From contig JAYJMR010000017.1 in assembly GCA_037074705.1 (NCBI GenBank), positions 62,001 through 126,000 on the forward strand: a stretch of 64,000 bases of DNA, in the 5' to 3' direction. Under the pieces are notes generated by a model. That model had not been told where the DNA came from, ran no database searches, and was given only the letters and a program-made list of their open reading frames with translations. The position numbers were made by a program, and so were the translations under genes. The number at the start of each line of letters is the position of its first letter. Position 1 is the stretch's first letter. Of this stretch, positions 1 to 13,773 are shown one piece after another. The stretch comes from Zhengitettix transpicula. Taxonomy: Eukaryota; Arthropoda; Insecta; Orthoptera; Tetrigidae.

Positions 1-479
1 TAGTCGAAGAATAACAATAAAATTTTAGTATAAAGTTTTAGTACAAAACCTACCCCTATTGGTACCATTACCACGGATAGCAATGAAAACGCTACTTTTT
101 TTAAACATATTTTTGCACGCATTTAATTTTTATTTAAAATATTAAAATTAACACTCGAAAGGTTTTCTTCTGGCATCAAGACTTATACCATTGTCAAAAT
201 AATCGAAAATAAAAATATTAATTTCAGTATTAAATCATTACTTACTGGTGCCATATCCTTGAACGCGTATGAAAATGCCACTTTATTTAAACATATTCTA
301 GCAAGCATTAAATTTTTTTTAAATATTAAAATTTTCCTTTGTAAGGTTTACTTCTAGGATTAAGACGTATACCGATGTGAATAATAGTCGAAAAATAATA
401 ATAAAATTTTTGTATAAAATTTAAGTATAAAAACTTCCCCTATTGGTACCATTACCACGGATAGGAATGAAAACGCTAC

Positions 480-2770
480 TTTTTTTAAACATATTTTAGC
501 GCGTATTTAATTTTTTTTAAAATATTAAAATTTACATTCGAAATGTTTTCTTCTGGCATCAAAACGTATACCATTGTAAAAATAATCGAAAATAAAAATA
601 AGGAATTTCAGTATAAAATCAATACTTATTGGTGCCATAACCATGAACGCGTATGAAAATGCCACATTATTTAAACATATTCTTGCAACCTTAAATTTTT
701 TTTTAAATATTAAAATTTTCCTTTGTAAGGTGTACTTTTAGATTTTAGTCGTATATCGATGTGAATAATAGTCGAAAAATAATAATAAAATTTTAGTATA
801 AAAATTAAGTATAAAAACTTCCCCTATTGGTACTATTACCACGGATAGCAATGAAAACCCTACTTTTTTTAAACATATTTTTGCACGCATTTAATTTTTA
901 TTTAAAATATTAAAATTAACACTCGAAAGGTTTTCTTCTGGCATCAAGACTTATACCATTGTCAAAATAATCGAAAATAAAAATATTAATATCAGTATAA
1001 AATCATTACTTACTGGTGCCATAACCATAAACGCGTATGAAAATGCCACTTTATTTAAACATTAAATTTTTTTTAAATATAAAAATTTCCTTTGTAAGGT
1101 GTACTTCTAGGATTAAGACATATACCGATGTGAATAATAGTCGAAAAATAATAATAAAATTTTAGTATAAAATTTAAGTATAAAATCTACACGTATTGGT
1201 ACCATTACCTTGGACAGCAATGAAAACGCTACTTTTTTTTAACATATTTTAGCGCGCATTTAATTCTTTTTAAAATATTAAAATTTACACTCGAAAGGTT
1301 TTCTCCTGGCATCAAGACGTATACCATTGCTTAAATAATCGAAAATAAAAATAATTAATTTCAGTATAAAATCATTACCCATTGGTGCCATATCCATGAA
1401 CGCGTATGAAAATGCCACTTTATTTAAACATATTCTTGCAAGCATAAAATTTTTTTTAAATATTAAAATTTTCCTTTGTAAGCTGTACTTTTAGAATTAA
1501 GACGTATATCAATTTGAATAATAGTCGAAGAATAACAATAAAATTTTAGTATAAAATTTTAGTACAAAACCTACCCCTATTGGTATCATTACCACGGATA
1601 GCAATGAAAACGCTACTTTTTTTAAACATATATTAGCGCGCATTTAATTTTTTTTAAAATATTAAAATTTACATTCGAAATGTTTTCTTCTGGCATCAAA
1701 ACGTATACCATTGTAAAAATAATCGAAATTAAAAATAATGAATTTCAGTATAAAATCAATACTTATTGGTGCCTTAACCATGAACGCGTATGAAAATGCC
1801 ACTTTATTTAAACATATTCTTGCAAGCATTAATTTTTTTTTAAATATTAAAATTTTCCTTTGTAAGGTGTACTTTTAGATTTAAGTCGTATATCGATGTG
1901 AATAATAGTCGAAAAATAATATTAATATTTTAGTGAAAAATTTAAGTATAAAAACTTCCCCTATTGGTACTATTACCACGGAAAGCAATGAAAACGCTAC
2001 TTTTTTTAAACATATTTTTGCACGCATTTAATTTTTATTTAAAATATTAAAATTAACACTCGAAAGGTTTTCTTCTGGCATCAAGACTTATACCATTGTC
2101 AAAATAATCGAAAATAAAAATATTAATATCAGTATAAAATCATTACTTACTGGTGCCATAACCATAAACGCGTATGAAAATGCCACTTTATTTAAACATA
2201 TTCTAGCAAGCATTAAATTTTTTTTAAATATAAAAATTTCCTTTGTAAGGTGTACTTCTAGGATTAAGACATATACCGATGTGAATAATAGTCGAAAAAT
2301 AATAATAAAATTTTAGTATAAAATTTAAGTATAAAATCTACACGTATTGGTACCATTACCTTGGACAGCAATGAAAACGCTACTTTTTTTTAACATATTT
2401 TAGCGCGCATTTAATTCTTTTTAAAATATTAAAATTTACACTCGAATGGTTTTCTCCTGGCATCAAGACGTATACCATTGCTTAAATAATCGAAAATAAA
2501 AATAATTAATTTCAGTATAAAATCATTACCCATTGGTGCCATATCCATTAACGCGTATGAAAATGCCACTTTATTTAAACATATTCTAGCAAGCATTAAT
2601 TTTTTTAAAAATATTAAAATTTTCCATTATAAGGTGTACTTTTAGAATTAAGACGTATATCAATTTGAATAATAGTCGAAGAATAACAAAAAAAATTTAG
2701 TATAAAATTTTAGTACAAAACCTACCCCTATTGGTACCATTACCACGGATAGCAATGAAAACGCTACTTT
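480..2770 (+). repeat. 3-dimer higher-order repeat, 1137 bp period
   Basis: Positions 541 and 1678 begin the same AAATGTTTTCTTCTGGCATC stretch, and 831 and 1968 begin the same TACTATTACCACGG variant. Both pairs give an offset of 1137 bp, which is three dimers. After about 1063 the offset becomes 1151 because the first copy has lost about 14 bp (AAACATTAAATTTT against AAACATATTCTAGCAAGCATTAAATTTT). The start of a third copy is recognisable after 2770. The stretch 1-480 and 2770-3465 belongs to the same subfamily, marked by TAGTCGAAGAATAACAA. Confidence 0.82.
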
Positions 2771-3465
2771 TTTTAAACATATTTTAGCACGCATTTAATT
2801 TTTTTTTAAAATATTAAAATTTACATTCGAAATGTTTTCTTCTGGCATCAAAACGTATACCATTGTCAAAATAATCGAAAATAAAAATAATGAATTTCAG
2901 TTTAAATCATTACTTATTGGTGCCATAACCATGAACGCGTATGAAAATGCCACTTTATTTAAACATAATCTTGCAAGCATTAAATTTTTTTTAAATATTA
3001 AAATTTTCCTTTGTAAGGTGTACTTTTAGAATTAAGACGTATATCAATTTGAATAATAGTCGAAGAATAACAATAAAATTTTAGTATAAAGTTTTAGTAC
3101 AAAACCTACCCCTATTGGTACCATTACCACGGATAGCAATGAAAACGCTACTTTTTTTAAACATATTTTAGCACGCATTTAATTTTTTTTTAAAATATTA
3201 AAATTTACATTCGAAATGTTTTCTTCTGGCATCAAAACGTATACCATTGTCAAAAAAGTCGAAAATAAAAATAATGATTTTCAGTATAAAATCATTACTT
3301 ATTGATGCCATAACCATGAACGCGTATGAAAATGCCACTTTATTTAAACATATTCTTGCAAGCGTTAAATTTTTTTTTAATATTAATATTTTCCTTTGGA
3401 AGGTGTACATTTAGATTTAAGACGTATATCGATGTGAATAATAGTCGAAAATTAATAATAAAATT

Positions 3466-6400
3466 TTAGTGTAAAATTTTAGTATAAAATGTACCCCAAT
3501 TGGTACCATTACCACGGATAGCAATGAAAACGCTACTTTTTTTAAACATATTTTTGCACGCATTTAATTTTCTTTAAAAATTTACATTCGAAATGTTTTC
3601 TTCTGGCATCAAAACGTATACCACTGTCAAAATAATCGAAAATAAAAATAATGAATTTCAGTATAAAATCATTACTTACTGGTGCCATAACCATGAACGC
3701 GTATGAAAATGCTACTTTATTTAAACATATTCTAGCAAGCATTAAATTTTTTTTAAATATTAAAATTTTCTTTAGTAAGGTGTACTTTTGGAATTAAGAC
3801 GTATATCGATGCGAATAATAGTCGAAAAATAATAATAAAATTTTAGTATATAATTTTAGTATAAATCTTACCCCTGTTGGTACCATTACCACGGATAGCA
3901 ATGAAAACGCTACTTTTTTAAACATATTTTTGGACGCATTTAATTTTTTTTAAAAATTTAAAAATTTATATTCGAAAGGTTTTCTCCTGGCATCAAGACG
4001 TATACCATTGCCTAAATAATCGAAAATAAAAATAATGAATTTCTGTATAAAATCATTACCCATTGGTGCCATAACAATGAACCCGTATGAAAATGCCACT
4101 TTTTTTAAAAATATTTTAGCAAGCATTAAATATTTTTTTAAATATTTAAGTTTTCCTTTTTAAGTTTACTTCTAGGTATAAGACGTTTACCGATGTGAAT
4201 AATTGTCAAAAAATAATAATAAAATTTTAATATAAAATTTTAGTATAAAATCTACCCCTATTGGTACGATTACCACGGATAGCAATGAAAACGCTACTTT
4301 TTTTAAACATATTTTTGGAAGCATTTAATTTTTTTTTAAAATATTAAAATTATATTCGAAATGTTTTCTTCTGTCATCAAAACGTATACCATTGTCAAAA
4401 TAGTCGAAAATAAAAATAATTAATTTCAGTGTAAAATCATTACTTATTGGTGCCATAACCATGAACGCGTATGAAAATGCCACTTTATTTAAAAATATTT
4501 TAGCAAGCACTAAATTTTTTTTTAAATATTTAAATTTTTCTTTGTAAGGTTTACTTCTAGGATTAAGACATATATCAATGTGAATAATAGTCGAAAAATA
4601 ATAATAAAATTTTAGTATAAAATTTAAGTACAAAACCTACCCTATTGGTACCATTACCACGGATAGCAATGAAAACGCTACTTTTTTTAAACATATTTTT
4701 GCACGCATTTAATTTTCTTTAAATATTTACATTCGAAATGTTTTCTTCTAGCATCAAAACGTATACCACTGTCAAAATAATCAAAATAAAAAATAATGAA
4801 TTTCAGTATAAAATCATTACTTATTGGTGCCATAACCATGAACTCGTATGAAAATGCCACTTTATTTAAACATATTTCAACAGGTATTAAATTTTTTTTA
4901 AATACTTAAATTTTCCTTTGTAAGGTTTACTTCTAGGATTAAGACGTATACCGATGTGAATAATTGTCGAAAATTAATAATAAAATTTTAGTATAAAATT
5001 TTAGTATAAAATGTACCCCAATTGGTACCATTACCACGGACAGCAATGAAAACGCTACTTTTTTTAAACATATTTTAGCACGCATTTAATTTTTTTTAAA
5101 TATTAAAAGTTACACACGAAAGGTTTTCTTCAGGCATCAAGACTTATACTAATGTTAAAATAATCGAAAATAAAAATATTAATTTCAGTATAAAATCATT
5201 ACTTACTGGTGCCATAACCATGAACTCGTATGAAAATGCCACTTTATTTAAACATATTCTAGCAAGCATTCAATTTTTTTAAAATGTTTAAATTTTTCTT
5301 TGTAAGGTTTACTTCTAGGATTAAGACGAATACCGATGTGAATAATAGTCGAAAAATAATAATAAAATTTTAGTATAAAATTTTAGTATAAAATCTACCC
5401 CTATTGGTACCATTACCTTGGACAGCAATGAAAACGCTACTTTTTTAAAACATATTTTAGCACGCATTTAATTTTTTTAAAAAATTAAAATTTACACTGG
5501 AAAGGTTTTCTTCTGGCATCAAGACGTATTCCATTGTCAAAATAATCGAAATTAAAAATAATGAATTTCAGTATAAAATCATTACTTATTGGTGCCATAA
5601 CCGTTAACGCGTAAGAAAATACCACTTTATTTAAACATATTTTATCAAGCATTAAATTTTTTTTAAATATTAAAATTTTCTTTTGTAAGGTGTACTTTTA
5701 GAATTAAGACGTATATCGATGCGAATAATAGTCGCAAAATAATAATAAAATTTTAGTATAAATTTTTAGTATAAAACTTACTCCTGTTGGTACCATTACC
5801 ACGGATAGCAATGAAAACGCTACTTTTTTTAAACATATTTTTGCACGCATTTAATTTTTTTTAAAAATTTTAAAATTTACATTCGAAATGTTTTTTTCAG
5901 GCATCAAAACTTATACCATTGTCAAAATAATCGAAAATAAAAATATTAATTTCAGTATAAAATCATTACTTATTGGTGCCATAACCTTGAACGCGTATGA
6001 AAATGCCACTTTATTTAAACATATTCTAGCAAGCATTAAATTTTTTTTAAATATTAAAATTTTCTTTAGTAAGGTGCACTTTTAGAATTAAGACGTATAT
6101 CGATGCGAATAATAGTCGAAAAATAATAATAAAATTTTAGTATAAAATTTTAGTATAAATCTTACCCCTGTTGGTACCATTACCACGGATAGCAATGAAA
6201 AAGCTACTTTTTTTAAACATATTTTTTACGCATTTAATTTTTTTTAAAAATTTAAAAATTTATATTCGAAAGGTTTTCTCCTGGCATCAAGACGTATACC
6301 ATTGCCTAAATAATCGAAAATAAAAATAATGAATTTCAGTATAAAATCATTACCCATTGGTGCCATAACAATGAACTCGTATGAAAATGCCACTTTTTTT

Positions 6401-8811
6401 AAAAATATCTTAGCAAGCATTAAATATTTTTTTAAATATTTAAGTTTTCCTTTTTAAGTTTACTTCTAGGTATAAGACGTTTACCGATGTGAATAATAGT
6501 CAAAAAATAATAATAAAATTTTAATATAAAATTTTAGTATAAAAACTACCCCTATTGGTACGATTACCACGGATAGCAATGAAAACGCTACTTTTTTTAA
6601 ACATATTTTTGAAGGCATTTAATTTTTTTTTAAAATATTAAAATTATATTCGAAATGTTTTCTTCTGGCATCAAAACGTATACCATTGTCAAAATAGTCG
6701 AAAATAAAAATAATTAATTTCAGTGTAAAATCATTACTTATTGGTGCCATAACCATGAACGCGTATGAAAATGCCACTTTGTTTAAAAATATTTTAGCAA
6801 GCACTAAATTTTTTTTTAAATATTTAAATTTTTCTTTGTAAGGTTTACTTCTAGGATTAAGACATATATCAATGTGAATAATAGTCGAAAAATAATAATA
6901 AAATTTTAGTATAAAATTTAAGTACAAAACCTACCCTATTGGTAACATTACCACGGATAGCAATAAAAACGCTACTTTTTTTAAACATATTTTTGCACGC
7001 ATTTAATTTTTTTTTAAAATATTAAAATTTACATTCGAAATGTTTTCCTATGGCATCAAAACGTATACCATTGTCAAAATAATCGAAAATAAAAATAATG
7101 AATTTCAGTATAAAATCATTACTTATTAGTGCCATAACCATGAACGCGTATGAAAATGCTACTTTATTTAAACATATTCTAGCAAGCATTAAATTGTTTT
7201 TAAATATTAAAATTTTCTTTTGTAAGGTGTACTTTTAGAATTAAGACGTATATCGATGCGAATAATAGTCGAAAAATAATAATAAAATTTTAGTATAAAA
7301 TTTTAGTATAAAACTTACCCCTGTTGGTACCATTACCACGGATAGCAATGAAAACCCTACTTTTTTTAAACATATTTTTGCACGCATTTAATTTTTTTTA
7401 AAATATTAAAAGTTACACACGAAAGGTTTTCTTCTGGCATCAAGACTTATACTAATGTTAAAATAATCGAAAATAAAAATATTAATTTCAGTATAAAATC
7501 ATTACTTACTGGTGCCATAACCATGAACTCGTATGAAAATGCCACTTTATTTAAACATATTCTAGCAAGCATTCAATTTTTTTAAAATGTTTAAATTTTT
7601 CTTTGTAAGGTTTACTTCTAGGATTAAGACGAATACCGATGTGAATAATAGTCGAAAAATAATAATAAAATTTTAGTATAAAATTTTAGTATAAAATCTA
7701 CCCCTATTGGTACCATTACCTTGGACAGCAATGAAAACGCTACTTTTTTAAAACATATTTTAGCACGCATTTAATTTTTTTTAAAAAATTAAAATTTACA
7801 CTGGAAAGGTTTTCTTCTGGCATCAAGACGTATTCCATTGTCAAAATAATCGAAATTAAAAATAATGAATTTCAGTATAAAATCATTACTTATTGGTGCC
7901 ATAACCGTTAACGCGTAAGAAAATACCACTTTATTTAAACATATTTTATCAAGCATTAAATTTTTTTTAAATATTAAAATTTTCTTTTGTAAGGTGTACT
8001 TTTAGAATTAAGACGTATATCGATGCAAATAATAGTCGCAAAATAATAATAAAATTTTAGTATAAAATTTTAGTATAAAACTTACTCCTGTTGGTACCAT
8101 TACCACGGATAGCAATGAAAACGCTACTTTTTTTAAACATATTTTTGCACGCATTTAATTTTTTTTAAAAATTTTAAAATTTACATTCGAAATGTTTTTT
8201 TCAGGCATCAAAACGTATATTATTGTCAAAATAATCGAAAATAAAAATATTAATTTCAGTATAAAATCATTATTTATTGGTGCCATAACCTTGAACGCGT
8301 ATGAAAATGCCACTTTATTTAAACATATTCTAGCAAGCATTAAATTTTTTTTTAATATTAAAATTTTCCTTCGTAAGGTGTACTTCTAGGATTAAGACGT
8401 ATACCGATGTGAATAATAGTCGAAAAATAATAATAAAATTTTAGTATAAAATCTACGCCTATTGGCACCATTACCACGGACAGCAACGAAAACTCTACTT
8501 TTTTAAAACATATTTTAGCACGCATTTAATTTTTTTTTAAATATTAAAATTTACACTCGAAAGGTTTTCTTCTGGCATCAAGACGTATACCATTGTCAAA
8601 ATAATCGAAAATAAAAATAATGAATTTCAGTATAAAATCATTACTTATTGGTGCCATAACAATGAACGCGTATGAAAATGCCACTTTATTTTAACATATT
8701 CTAGCAAGCATTAAATTTTTATTATATATTTAAATGTTCCTTTGAAAGGTTCACTTCTAGGATTAAGACGTATACCGTTGTGAATAATAGTCGAAAAATA
8801 TTAATAAAATT
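3466..8811 (+). repeat. 5346 bp higher-order block, copy 1
   Basis: This block is repeated immediately downstream at an offset of 5346 bp (14 dimers). Rare variants recur at that spacing, for example the unit at 3542 and 8888, the one at 4325 and 9671, and the one at 5888 and 11234. The block is itself composite. Units near 3873, 4325 and 5101 recur about 2296-2304 bp later near 6169, 6619 and 7404, so an older 6-dimer duplication preceded the 5346 bp one. The left boundary is near the GTGTAAAATTTTAGTATAAAATGTACCCC variant. Confidence 0.85.
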
Positions 8812-11800
8812 TTAGTGTAAAATTTTAGTATAAAATGTACCCCAATTGGTACCATTACCACGGATAGCAATGAAAACGCTACTTTTTTTAAACATATTTT
8901 TGCACGCATTTAATTTTCTTTAAAAATTTACATTCGAAATGTTTTCTTCTGGCATCAAAACGTATACCACTGTCAAAATAATCGAAAATAAAAATAATGA
9001 ATTTCAGTATAAAATCATTACTTACTGGTGCCATAACCATGAACGCGTATGAAAATGCTACTTTATTTAAACATATTCTAGCAAGCATTAAATTTTTTTT
9101 AAATATTAAAATTTTCTTTAGTAAGGTGTACTTTTGGAATTAAGACGTATATCGATGCGAATAATAGTCGAAAAATAATAATAAAATTTTAGTATATAAT
9201 TTTAGTATAAATCTTACCCCTGTTGGTACCATTACCACGGATAGCAATGAAAACGCTACTTTTTTAAACATATTTTTGGACGCATTTAATTTTTTTTAAA
9301 AATTTAAAAATTTATATTCGAAAGGTTTTCTCCTGGCATCAAGACGTATACCATTGCCTAAATAATCGAAAATAAAAATAATGAATTTCTGTATAAAATC
9401 ATTACCCATTGGTGCCATAACAATGAACCCGTATGAAAATGCCACTTTTTTTAAAAATATTTTAGCAAGCATTAAATATTTTTTTAAATATTTAAGTTTT
9501 CCTTTTTAACTTTACTTCTAGGTATAAGACGTTTACCGATGTGAATAATTGTCAAAAAATAATAATAAAATTTTAATATAAAATTTTAGTATAAAATCTA
9601 CCCCTATTGGTACGATTACCACGGATAGCAATGAAAACGCTACTTTTTTTAAACTTTTTTTTGGAAGCATTTAATTTTTTTTTAAAATATTAAAATTATA
9701 TTCGAAATGTTTTCTTCTGTCATCAAAACGTATACCATTGTCAAAATAGTCGAAAATAAAAATAATTAATTTCAGTGTAAAATCATTACTTATTGGTGCC
9801 ATAACCATGAACGCGTATGAAAATGCCACTTTATTTAAAAATATTTTAGCAAGCACTAAATTTTTTTTTAAATATTTAAATTTTTCTTTGTAAGGTTTAC
9901 TTCTAGGATTAAGACATATATCAATGAGAATAATAGTCGAAAAATAATAATAAAATTTTAGTATAAAATTTAAGTACAAAACCTACCCTATTGGTACCAT
10001 TACCACGGATAGCAATGAAAACGCTACTTTTTTTAAACATATTTTTGCACGCATTTAATTTTCTTTAAAAATTTACATTCGAAATGTTTTCTTCTAGCAT
10101 CAAAACGTATACCACTGTCAAAATAATCAAAAATAAAAATAATGAATTTCAGTATAAAATCATTACTTATTGGTGCCATAACCATGAACTCGTATGAAAA
10201 TGCCACTTTATTTAAACATATTTCAACAGGTATTAAATTTTTTTTAAATACTTAAATTTTCCTTTGTAAGGTTTACTTCTAGGATTAAGACGTATACCGA
10301 TGTGAATAATTGTCGAAAATTAATAATAAAATTTTAGTATAAAATTTTAGTATAATATGTACCCCAATTGGTACCATTACCACGGACAGCAATGAAAACG
10401 CTACTTTTTTTAAACATATTTTAGCACGCATTTAATTTTTTTTAAATATTAAAAGTTACACACGAAAGGTTTTCTTCAGGCATCAAGACTTATACTAATG
10501 TTAAAATAATCGAAAATAAAAATATTAATTTCAGTATAAAATCATTACTTACTGGTGCCATAACCATGAACTCGTATGAAAATGCCACTTTATTTAAACA
10601 TATTCTAGCAAGCATTCAATTTTTTTAAAATGTTTAAATTTTTCTTTGTAAGGTTTACTTCTAGGATTATGACGAATACCGATGTGAATAATAGTCGAAA
10701 AATAATAATAAAATTTTAGTATAAAATTTTAGTATAAAATCTACCCCTATTGGTACCATTACCTTGGACAGCAATGAAAACGCTACTTTTTTAAAACATA
10801 TTTTAGCACGCATTTAATTTTTTTAAAAAATTAAAATTTACACTGGAAAGGTTTTCTTCTGGCATCAAGACGTATTCCATTGTCAAAATAATCGAAATTA
10901 AAAATAATGAATTTCAGTATAAAATCATTACTTATTGGTGCCATAACCGTTAACGCGTAAGAAAATACCACTTTATTTAAACATATTTTATCAAGCATTA
11001 AATTTTTTTTAAATATTAAAATTTTCTTTTGTAAGGTGTACTTTTAGAATTAAGACGTATATCGATGCGAATAATAGTCGCAAAATAATAATAAAATTTT
11101 AGTATAAATTTTTAGTATAAAACTTACTCCTGTTGGTACCATTACCACGGATAGCAATGAAAACGCTACTTTTTTTAAACATATTTTTGCACACATTTAA
11201 TTTTTTTTAAAAATTTTAAAATTTACATTCGAAATGTTTTTTTCAGGCATCAAAACTTATACCATTGTCAAAATAATCGAAAATAAAAATATTAATTTCA
11301 GTATAAAATCATTACTTATTGGTGCCATAACCTTGAACGCGTATGAAAATGCCACTTTATTTAAACATATTCTAGCAAGCATTAAATTTTTTTTAAATAT
11401 TAAAATTTTCTTTAGTAAGGTGCACTTTTAGAATTAAGACGTATATCGATGCGAATAATAGTCGAAAAATAATAATAAAATTTTAGTATAAAATTTTAGT
11501 ATAAATCTTACCCCTGTTGGTACCATTACCACGGATAGCAATGAAAAAGCTACTTTTTTTAAACATATTTTTTACGCATTTAATTTTTTTTAAAAATTTA
11601 AAAATTTATATTCGAAAGGTTTTCTCCTGGCATCAAGACGTATACCATTGCCTAAATAATCGAAAATAAAAATAATGAATTTCAGTATAAAATCATTACC
11701 CATTGGTGCCATAACAATGAACTCGTATGAAAATGCCACTTTTTTTAAAAATATCTTAGCAAGCATTAAATATTTTTTTAAATATTTAAGTTTTCCTTTT

Positions 11801-13773
11801 TAAGTTTACTTCTAGGTATAAGACGTTTACCGATGTGAATAATAGTCAAAAAATAATAATAAAATTTTAATATAAAATTTTAGTATAAAAACTACCCCTA
11901 TTGGTACGATTACCACGGATAGCAATGAAAACGCTACTTTTTTTAAACATATTTTTGAAGGCATTTAATTTTTTTTTAAAATATTAAAATTATATTCGAA
12001 ATGTTTTCTTCTGGCATCAAAACGTATACCATTGTCAAAATAGTCGAAAATAAAAATAATTAATTTCAGTGTAAAATCATTACTTATTGGTGCCATAACC
12101 ATGAACGCGTATGAAAATGCCACTTTGTTTAAAAATATTTTAGCAAGCACTAAATTTTTTTTTAAATATTTAAATTTTTCTTTGTAAGGTTTACTTCTAG
12201 GATTAAGACATATATCAATGTGAATAATAGTCGAAAAATAATAATAAAATTTTAGTATAAAATTTAAGTACAAAACCTACCCTATTGGTAACATTACCAC
12301 GGATAGCAATAAAAACGCTACTTTTTTTAAACATATTTTTGCACGCATTTAATTTTTTTTTAAAATATTAAAAGTTACACACGAAAGGTTTTCTTCTGGC
12401 ATCAAGACTTATACTAATGTTAAAATAATCGAAAATAAAAATATTAATTTCAGTATAAAATCATTACTTACTGGTGCCATAACCATGAACTCGTATGAAA
12501 ATGCCACTTTATTTAAACATATTCTAGCAAGCATTCAATTTTTTTAAAATGTTTAAATTTTTCTTTGTAAGGTTTACTTCTAGGATTAAGACGAATACCG
12601 ATGTGAATAATAGTCGAAAAATAATAATAAAATTTTAGTATAAAATTTTAGTATAAAATCTACCCCTATTGGTACCATTACCTTGGACAGCAATGAAAAC
12701 GCTACTTTTTTAAAACATATTTTAGCACGCATTTAATTTTTTTTAAAAAATTAAAATTTACACTGGAAAGGTTTTCTTCTGGCATCAAGACGTATTCCAT
12801 TGTCAAAATAATCGAAATTAAAAATAATGAATTTCAGTATAAAATCATTACTTATTGGTGCCATAACCGTTAACGCGTAAGAAAATACCACTTTATTTAA
12901 ACATATTTTATCAAGCATTAAATTTTTTTTAAATATTAAAATTTTCTTTTGTAAGGTGTACTTTTAGAATTAAGACGTATATCGATGCAAATAATAGTCG
13001 CAAAATAATAATAAAATTTTAGTATAAAATTTTAGTATAAAACTTACTCCTGTTGGTACCATTACCACGGATAGCAATGAAAACGCTACTTTTTTTAAAC
13101 ATATTTTTGCACGCATTTAATTTTTTTTAAAAATTTTAAAATTTACATTCGAAATGTTTTTTTCAGGCATCAAAACGTATATTATTGTCAAAATAATCGA
13201 AAATAAAAATATTAATTTCAGTATAAAATCATTATTTATTGGTGCCATAACCTTGAACGCGTATGAAAATGCCACTTTATTTAAACATATTCTAGCAAGC
13301 ATTAAATTTTTTTTTAATATTAAAATTTTCCTTCGTAAGGTGTACTTCTAGGATTAAGACGTATACCGATGTGAATAATAGTCGAAAAATAATAATAAAA
13401 TTTTAGTATAAAATCTACGCCTATTGGCACCATTACCACGGACAGCAACGAAAACTCTACTTTTTTAAAACATATTTTAGCACGCATTTAATTTTTTTTT
13501 AAATATTAAAATTTACACTCGAAAGGTTTTCTTCTGGCATCAAGACGTATACCATTGTCAAAATAATCGAAAATAAAAATAATGAATTTCAGTATAAAAT
13601 CATTACTTATTGGTGCCATAACAATGAACGCGTATGAAAATGCCACTTTATTTTAACATATTCTAGCAAGCATTAAATTTTTATTATATATTTAAATGTT
13701 CCTTTGAAAGGTTCACTTCTAGGATTAAGACGTATACCGTTGTGAATAATAGTCGAAAAATATTAATAAAATT
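8812..13773 (+). repeat. 5346 bp higher-order block, copy 2 (one dimer deleted)
   Basis: This is the second tandem copy of the 3466-8811 block. It is nearly identical to copy 1, with small changes such as AAACTTTTTTTTGG in place of AAACATATTTTTGG near 9654. Up to about 12360 the offset to copy 1 is 5346 bp. Afterwards it is 4962 bp, because one dimer of 384 bp is missing: the sequence jumps from the A unit equivalent to 7014 straight to that equivalent to 7398. The loss is in register, as expected from unequal exchange. Confidence 0.85.

Noticed and set aside
4325..4633. 102-codon and shorter (60-102 codon) reading frames on both strands
   Set aside because: They are the same kind of satellite read-through and occur at matching positions in duplicated blocks. 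Overlapping frames on opposite strands (for example 8155-8340 and 8192-8389) cannot all be genes, and none shows a recognisable domain.
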